This document shows, one piece after another, positions 6,090 to 8,459 of a stretch of 8,459 bases of DNA. Numbering within the stretch: the stretch's first letter is position 1; every line of letters starts with the position of its first letter. The notes under the pieces are model-generated. The model was not told the DNA's origin and made no database searches. It saw only the letters and a program-made list of their open reading frames with translations. The position numbers were made by a program, and so were the translations under genes. Location: positions 30,482 through 38,940 of the forward strand of contig DJBG01000238.1 in the NCBI GenBank assembly GCA_002429965.1. Reading direction: 5' to 3'. The stretch comes from Hungatella sp. UBA5982. Lineage in GTDB: Bacteria > Bacillota > Clostridia > Lachnospirales > Lachnospiraceae.

Positions 6090-7395
6090 TGCCCTCCTCC
6101 TCCAGGATGATCTTCCGCATTTGCTTGTCCTGCGCATCCTCCAAATGTATAAAATTCTGATATTGCTTTCTAAGCTGCATAAAAAGCTTTACGTCTGACT
6201 TCGATGGCGCAAAACTGAGTCCGCGCATCCAAAAATCATTCTTTTCAATAGCTCTGGCTATCCGCCGCCATGACGGAACCTTTTTTTTTGCCTCTAACTT
6301 CCGGTCTGCTTCGTCTGGTATTTTCTCCAACGGGAATCCGTGAGAGGACCACCACTGTAAATAAGTATTAATTTTACGGTAATAGTGATCCCGCAGCTCT
6401 GGTGAATATAGGCCGAGACTTTCAAGCAATAAAACGGTATACTGCTGCCAGGTCATCTCCATGGGCTTTTCGGACTTTATATTTCCAAGCAGTGACGATC
6501 TGGCGTAAATATTTCCAAAATTTACGCCGTGTACCCGATTGACCACCCGCTCCCAGGTTTCAGGTTCCAGTGCACGGAACTGGTTCAGTCCGTTGCGCTG
6601 GTCATCTCCATAAGGCTGGCAGAGCCGCTGCTGGTGGATGCTCAGCCCGTTCTTATACATCAGTTCATAAATTTCGTTATAGACAAGTCCCAGCCGGCTT
6701 ACGGCACCCCAGATGTCTTCTGTCCGCCAATCATATAGCGGATAGAAATGATAGATCTCGGGATCGGGTTCAGGAACACGAAGCTTTGTAGTCCAACCAT
6801 AACCCTGGAACTTCTTCTTCCTTTTACTGATAATGGTATTAAAACGGTTTAGGCTCTCATTGCTCCGGATGGCGATGCCTACGCCAACAGAATTGCCATG
6901 GATTTTTTGGAACCATTGACTGAACTGGTATGTAAATTCTTCAAACTCCATGCCTTTGTAAAACCATGTCCAATCCTCCGGTAAGTTGTTTTCGTTTATA
7001 ACGCAATCGTAATCAGGCATATCTCTTACCCATTTATCCCGTTCATTACGGTCCCAGCAGATCCATTTAGGCTGGATGACGGATACCGCATTACGCAGTG
7101 ACAGGGGTAAGCAGCACCAGTAAAACCTGTCCACTACATCTGCCGTCATACGGCGCAGCTCTTCAATATGCTGAATCGTTGCCTGATATTGTGATTCCAG
7201 ATCAATATACTGGATGCTGAATTTCTTGCCCCTTTCCCGGGCTGTGTACGCGCAGAGTTGGAGCATAACGGATGAATCCTTGCCGCCGGATACGCAGAGA
7301 TATAGATGGGAGAAATGTGAAAATGCGATGTTAATTCGTTCCATTGCTGCAGTTAAAACGTCTTCTGATGTATATATCTTGGGAATACAGACCAC
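6067..7395 (-). CDS. ibrA: IbrA-like PP-loop ATPase (PAPS-reductase-like, DUF3440 type)
   Basis: The product is about 440 residues. An N-terminal adenine-nucleotide alpha-hydrolase domain carries the PP-loop SGGKDS (36-41), followed by GIAIRSNESLNR (173-184) and YPLYDWRTEDIW (219-229). These are the three hallmark motifs of the PAPS reductase/DndC/IbrA group. The segment RLCQPYGDDQRNGLNQF (257-273) and a long basic C-terminal half fit IbrA rather than sulfate assimilation enzymes; the ECGLH-type catalytic Cys motif of CysH is absent. IbrA in E. coli acts with IbrB to control immunoglobulin-binding surface proteins; its chemistry is unknown. The start is uncertain. GTG 7395 overlaps the only good ribosome site (GGAGG, 7399-7395). 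ATT at 7386 is ideally spaced and would give the family-typical short N-terminus; ATG 7344 seems too far inside. The first gene of a three-gene operon. Confidence 0.88.
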   Translation of the reverse strand: MVCIPKIYTSEDVLTAAMERINIAFSHFSHLYLCVSGGKDSSVMLQLCAYTARERGKKFSIQYIDLESQYQATIQHIEELRRMTADVVDRFYWCCLPLSLRNAVSVIQPKWICWDRNERDKWVRDMPDYDCVINENNLPEDWTWFYKGMEFEEFTYQFSQWFQKIHGNSVGVGIAIRSNESLNRFNTIISKRKKKFQGYGWTTKLRVPEPDPEIYHFYPLYDWRTEDIWGAVSRLGLVYNEIYELMYKNGLSIHQQRLCQPYGDDQRNGLNQFRALEPETWERVVNRVHGVNFGNIYARSSLLGNIKSEKPMEMTWQQYTVLLLESLGLYSPELRDHYYRKINTYLQWWSSHGFPLEKIPDEADRKLEAKKKVPSWRRIARAIEKNDFWMRGLSFAPSKSDVKLFMQLRKQYQNFIHLEDAQDKQMRKIILEEEGNGKNTML

Positions 7396-7465
7396 CTCCG
7401 TTTTGTATGTTGAGCTAAGTTAGGCTGAGCGGCGGGAGCATCGCCTGATGTCTGATAATACGTTA

Positions 7466-7496
7466 TTAATATAATATTCTGAACGTGTTTACAAGC
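7466..7496 (-). promoter_or_regulatory. Candidate activator-dependent promoter of the ibrA operon
   Basis: On the minus strand a weak -35 TTGTAA (7494-7489) is followed at 17 bp by TATTAA (7471-7466). An overlapping better -10, TATATT (7473-7468), lies exactly 27 nt downstream of the repeat pair. The poor -35 suggests dependence on an activator. The transcript would start near 7460, giving a leader of about 65 bases before ibrA. Confidence 0.55.
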
Positions 7497-7500
7497 GGAT

Positions 7501-7533
7501 TTGTTCCGAATTGCCAGAATTATGTTCTAAATT
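7501..7533 (-). promoter_or_regulatory. Paired direct repeats, 21-bp period, upstream of ibrA (candidate LytTR site)
   Basis: Read on the minus strand, AATTTAGAACAT (7533-7522) and AATTCGGAACAA (7512-7501) match at 9 of 12 positions and start exactly 21 bp apart. That is two helical turns, as expected for a LytTR dimer. The inner repeat ends six bases before the weak -35 of the ibrA promoter. Confidence 0.6.
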
Positions 7534-7617
7534 AACCAAATATGAACCATAAGTTAATTGAAAAGAGTAAACAATTTTTTTGATTTTGAAAATAAGTAAA
7601 GTTTATATACCGGTAAT

Positions 7618-7650
7618 CGTTTGATACAATATTCAGCCCGTTGGGAACAA
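7618..7650 (+). promoter_or_regulatory. Second paired direct repeats, 21-bp period, facing right
   Basis: CGTTTGATACAA (7618-7629) and CGTTGGGAACAA (7639-7650) match at 9 of 12 positions with a period of exactly 21 bp. The second copy also matches the inner ibrA-side repeat at 9 of 12. They point away from ibrA, towards the TATAAT at 7678-7683. Confidence 0.6.
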
Positions 7651-7654
7651 CATT

Positions 7655-7683
7655 CATTTAGATAAAAGAAAAAACTATATAAT
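7655..7683 (+). promoter_or_regulatory. Candidate activator-dependent rightward promoter
   Basis: A perfect -10 TATAAT (7678-7683) has only CATTTA (7655-7660) at 17-bp spacing as a -35, so it lacks a normal -35. The repeat pair ends 27 nt upstream of this -10, the same distance as on the ibrA side. Transcription would start near 7690 and run into the short ORF at 7744/7777 and possibly on to the surface protein gene. Confidence 0.55.
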
Positions 7684-7776
7684 TTAAACTAGCTGTCTTT
7701 TTATCGAATTTCAGAGGGAGAAAAGGGCAGAAGGTGCCTGATCATGGATCGGTGTAAAAAGGAGGTGATTGGTGGA

Positions 7777-7854
7777 ATGAAAATAAAATCTTTCAATCCG
7801 AAAAGTTTAACGGAATGCAATGCAATGAAATATGGGGATATCTCGAATTCGTGA
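7777..7854 (+). CDS. Short ORF (25 aa, or 36 aa from ATG 7744) with perfect ribosome site
   Basis: AAAGGAGGTGAT at 7758-7769 is a 12-base perfect complement of the usual 16S rRNA 3' end and lies seven bases before ATG 7777. The frame encodes 25 residues starting MKIKSFNPKSLTEC and ending YGDISNS, followed by TGA then TAA. The same frame is open upstream to ATG 7744, which has its own AAGG site at 7731-7734 region and would add eleven residues ending in Gly-Gly. It lies about 90 bases downstream of the proposed rightward promoter. It has no hydrophobic signal sequence. It may be a regulatory leader peptide, a small secreted peptide, or the surviving N-terminus of a frameshifted gene, because a different frame stays open to 8009. 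Nothing identifies a family. The ribosome site is the main evidence that it is translated. Confidence 0.45.
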   Translation: MKIKSFNPKSLTECNAMKYGDISNS

Positions 7855-8009
7855 TAAGCGTTAAGCGTAGAACGATACTCCTTGAAACCATTGAAAATAA
7901 TAAAAGCTGGCTGACAAGTTTTGCTGCGGGCGTGGTACCCCAATTAAGAATTATGCCAAACAACCAACCTTATCATAACAATAAAATAAGAATAGGGGTA
8001 ATTACCTGA
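7815..8009 (+). other. Open frame of 64 codons, possible continuation of the short ORF after a frameshift
   Basis: A frame from ATG 7815 to TGA 8007-8009 gives 64 residues including VKRRTILLETIENNKSWL. It has no good ribosome site and is closed by a TAA just upstream. If one base were missing just before 7851, the 7777 frame would run straight into it to give one protein of about 75 residues. It could therefore be the broken 3' part of that gene, or chance. No family recognised. Confidence 0.2.
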
Positions 8010-8029
8010 CTCTTATATAATTATATAAT
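7997..8029 (+). promoter_or_regulatory. Palindrome and tandem -10-like repeats before the surface protein gene
   Basis: A perfect 10-bp palindrome GGTAATTACC (7997-8006) is followed by a tandem duplication of TATATAAT (8014-8021, 8022-8029), each containing a consensus -10 TATAAT. No good -35 is present at 16-18 bp; the palindrome occupies that place and may be an operator. A start near 8036 would give a 60-base leader for the gene at 8097. Confidence 0.4.
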
Positions 8030-8043
8030 ACAAACCAAAGGCG

Positions 8044-8065
8044 GAAAGTTAAATCATTAACTTTC
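8044..8065 (+). repeat. AT-rich hairpin in the surface protein leader
   Basis: GAAAGTTAA (8044-8052) and TTAACTTTC (8057-8065) form a perfect 9-bp stem with a 4-base loop ATCA, 31 bases before ATG 8097. It lacks a real T-run, so it is more likely an mRNA leader structure or a protein-binding palindrome than a terminator. Confidence 0.5.
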
Positions 8066-8096
8066 GGTTTCAAATTTACGGAAAAGGAATTGAATT

Positions 8097-8459
8097 ATGA
8101 AGAAACAATCAAGTTGCAGATATATATCGGCGGTCCTTGCCATCATTATGGTATTTGGTATGACACCTGTTTTAGCAGCAGAAAGATTGGCAGAAAAAAG
8201 CCTGTTCAGCGGCGCAGGCAGTGAAATTATTGCTTTTGAATCTTTGGCAGATGATGTTGCCAACAGAACCGTATCGTTGGGAACAAATGAAGAAAGCTTA
8301 AATTTGCCTGATAGATTAACAGCAACCGTACATCGTATAACATGGGCGACGCCAAGCAACGGGACTCTGGATGACAATCAGGATTTTGAGGAAGAATTAC
8401 TGGTTTCCGTACCGGTAATATGGAGTTCACAACCAGCTTATGATGGAAATACGGCATGC
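8097..8459 (+). CDS. Secreted surface protein, N-terminal part, with Ig-like module (truncated by window edge)
   Basis: The frame from ATG 8097 stays open for 121 codons to the end of the window. AAGGA at 8084-8088 supplies the ribosome site. Residues 1-27 are a classical signal peptide: a basic start (MKKQ), a hydrophobic core (ISAVLAIIMVFGM) and a signal peptidase I site at VLA/AE. After a linker, the segment containing TVSLGTNEESLNLPDRLTA and ending VPVIWSSQPAYDGNTA resembles the Ig-like (Big_4-type) module that opens many Lachnospiraceae surface proteins, where the W-S-S-x-P-A-Y-D motif recurs. Anchor and later domains lie outside the window, so adhesin, glycan-binding or enzymatic roles cannot be separated. 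It lies divergent from the ibrA operon and may share its regulator. Confidence 0.8.
   Translation, partial: MKKQSSCRYISAVLAIIMVFGMTPVLAAERLAEKSLFSGAGSEIIAFESLADDVANRTVSLGTNEESLNLPDRLTATVHRITWATPSNGTLDDNQDFEEELLVSVPVIWSSQPAYDGNTAC

Noticed and set aside
6067..7395. CysH-type PAPS reductase for sulfate assimilation, or a DndC of a full Dnd system
   Set aside because: The ECGLH-like catalytic motif is missing, the protein is long, and it pairs with an IbrB-like gene. No dndB, dndD or dndE-like genes are present in the window.
7701..7943. 80-codon minus-strand frame in the intergenic region
   Set aside because: It is opposite the perfect ribosome site and short ORF, and no start signal was seen.
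7855..8096. Riboswitch (c-di-GMP I type) in the surface protein leader
   Set aside because: The GGCGGAAAG segment near 8040 is suggestive, but the rest of the conserved core and its pairing pattern are absent.
1..8459. CRISPR array, tRNA or rRNA genes, insertion sequence, integrase or attachment site
   Set aside because: I found no regularly spaced long repeats, tRNA-like cloverleaf ends, transposase motifs or terminal inverted repeats on either strand.

Overview
The window looks like chromosomal DNA of a low-to-moderate GC Clostridia member, most likely in or near Lachnospiraceae. I infer this from protein style: a bacterial endonuclease Q homologue, an AgrC/AgrA-type two-component pair, an Ig-like surface protein of a kind common in gut Clostridia, and strong AGGAGG-type ribosome binding sites. 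I could run no similarity search, so names rest on motifs and remembered family architecture.

Left block (1-2442, + strand): an operon-like run of DNA-maintenance genes. It starts with an endonuclease Q homologue cut off by the window edge, followed by endonuclease III (nth) and a small LURP-one-related (YxjI-like) protein whose ATG overlaps the nth stop. A strong hairpin terminator closes the block.

Middle block (2443-4993): the sequence becomes visibly more AT-rich. A near-consensus extended -10 promoter drives a possible 53-codon leader ORF, a LytTR-domain response regulator (AgrA-like) and a six-TM GHKL histidine kinase (AgrC-like). No agrB or agrD gene is visible. A hairpin that can work in both directions separates this operon from the convergent one.

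Right-centre block (7395-5000, - strand): a tightly packed, overlapping operon of three genes. They are an IbrA-type PP-loop ATPase (PAPS-reductase-like), a GNAT acetyltransferase and an IbrB-type ParB/Srx-fold protein. IbrA and IbrB are named after an E. coli pair that controls immunoglobulin-binding surface proteins; their biochemistry is poorly known. The embedded acetyltransferase is the unusual part.

Right end (7396-8459): a roughly 700-base AT-rich intergenic region, then the start of a secreted surface protein. This region holds the strongest unexplained signal. Two pairs of related 12-bp direct repeats (consensus about nnTTnnGAACAa) each have an exact 21-bp period. They lie in divergent orientation, one facing the ibrA operon and one facing right, and each sits exactly 27 nt upstream of a -10-like hexamer. 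This is the geometry expected of LytTR response regulator sites. The right-facing promoter leads into a very short ORF with a perfect 12-nt anti-Shine-Dalgarno match and then towards the surface protein.

The proposed model, which is an inference, is that the AgrC/AgrA-like pair senses an unknown signal and activates both the ibrA-GNAT-ibrB operon and the divergent peptide/surface-protein transcript. That would make the island from about 2450 to beyond the right edge a single regulated unit.
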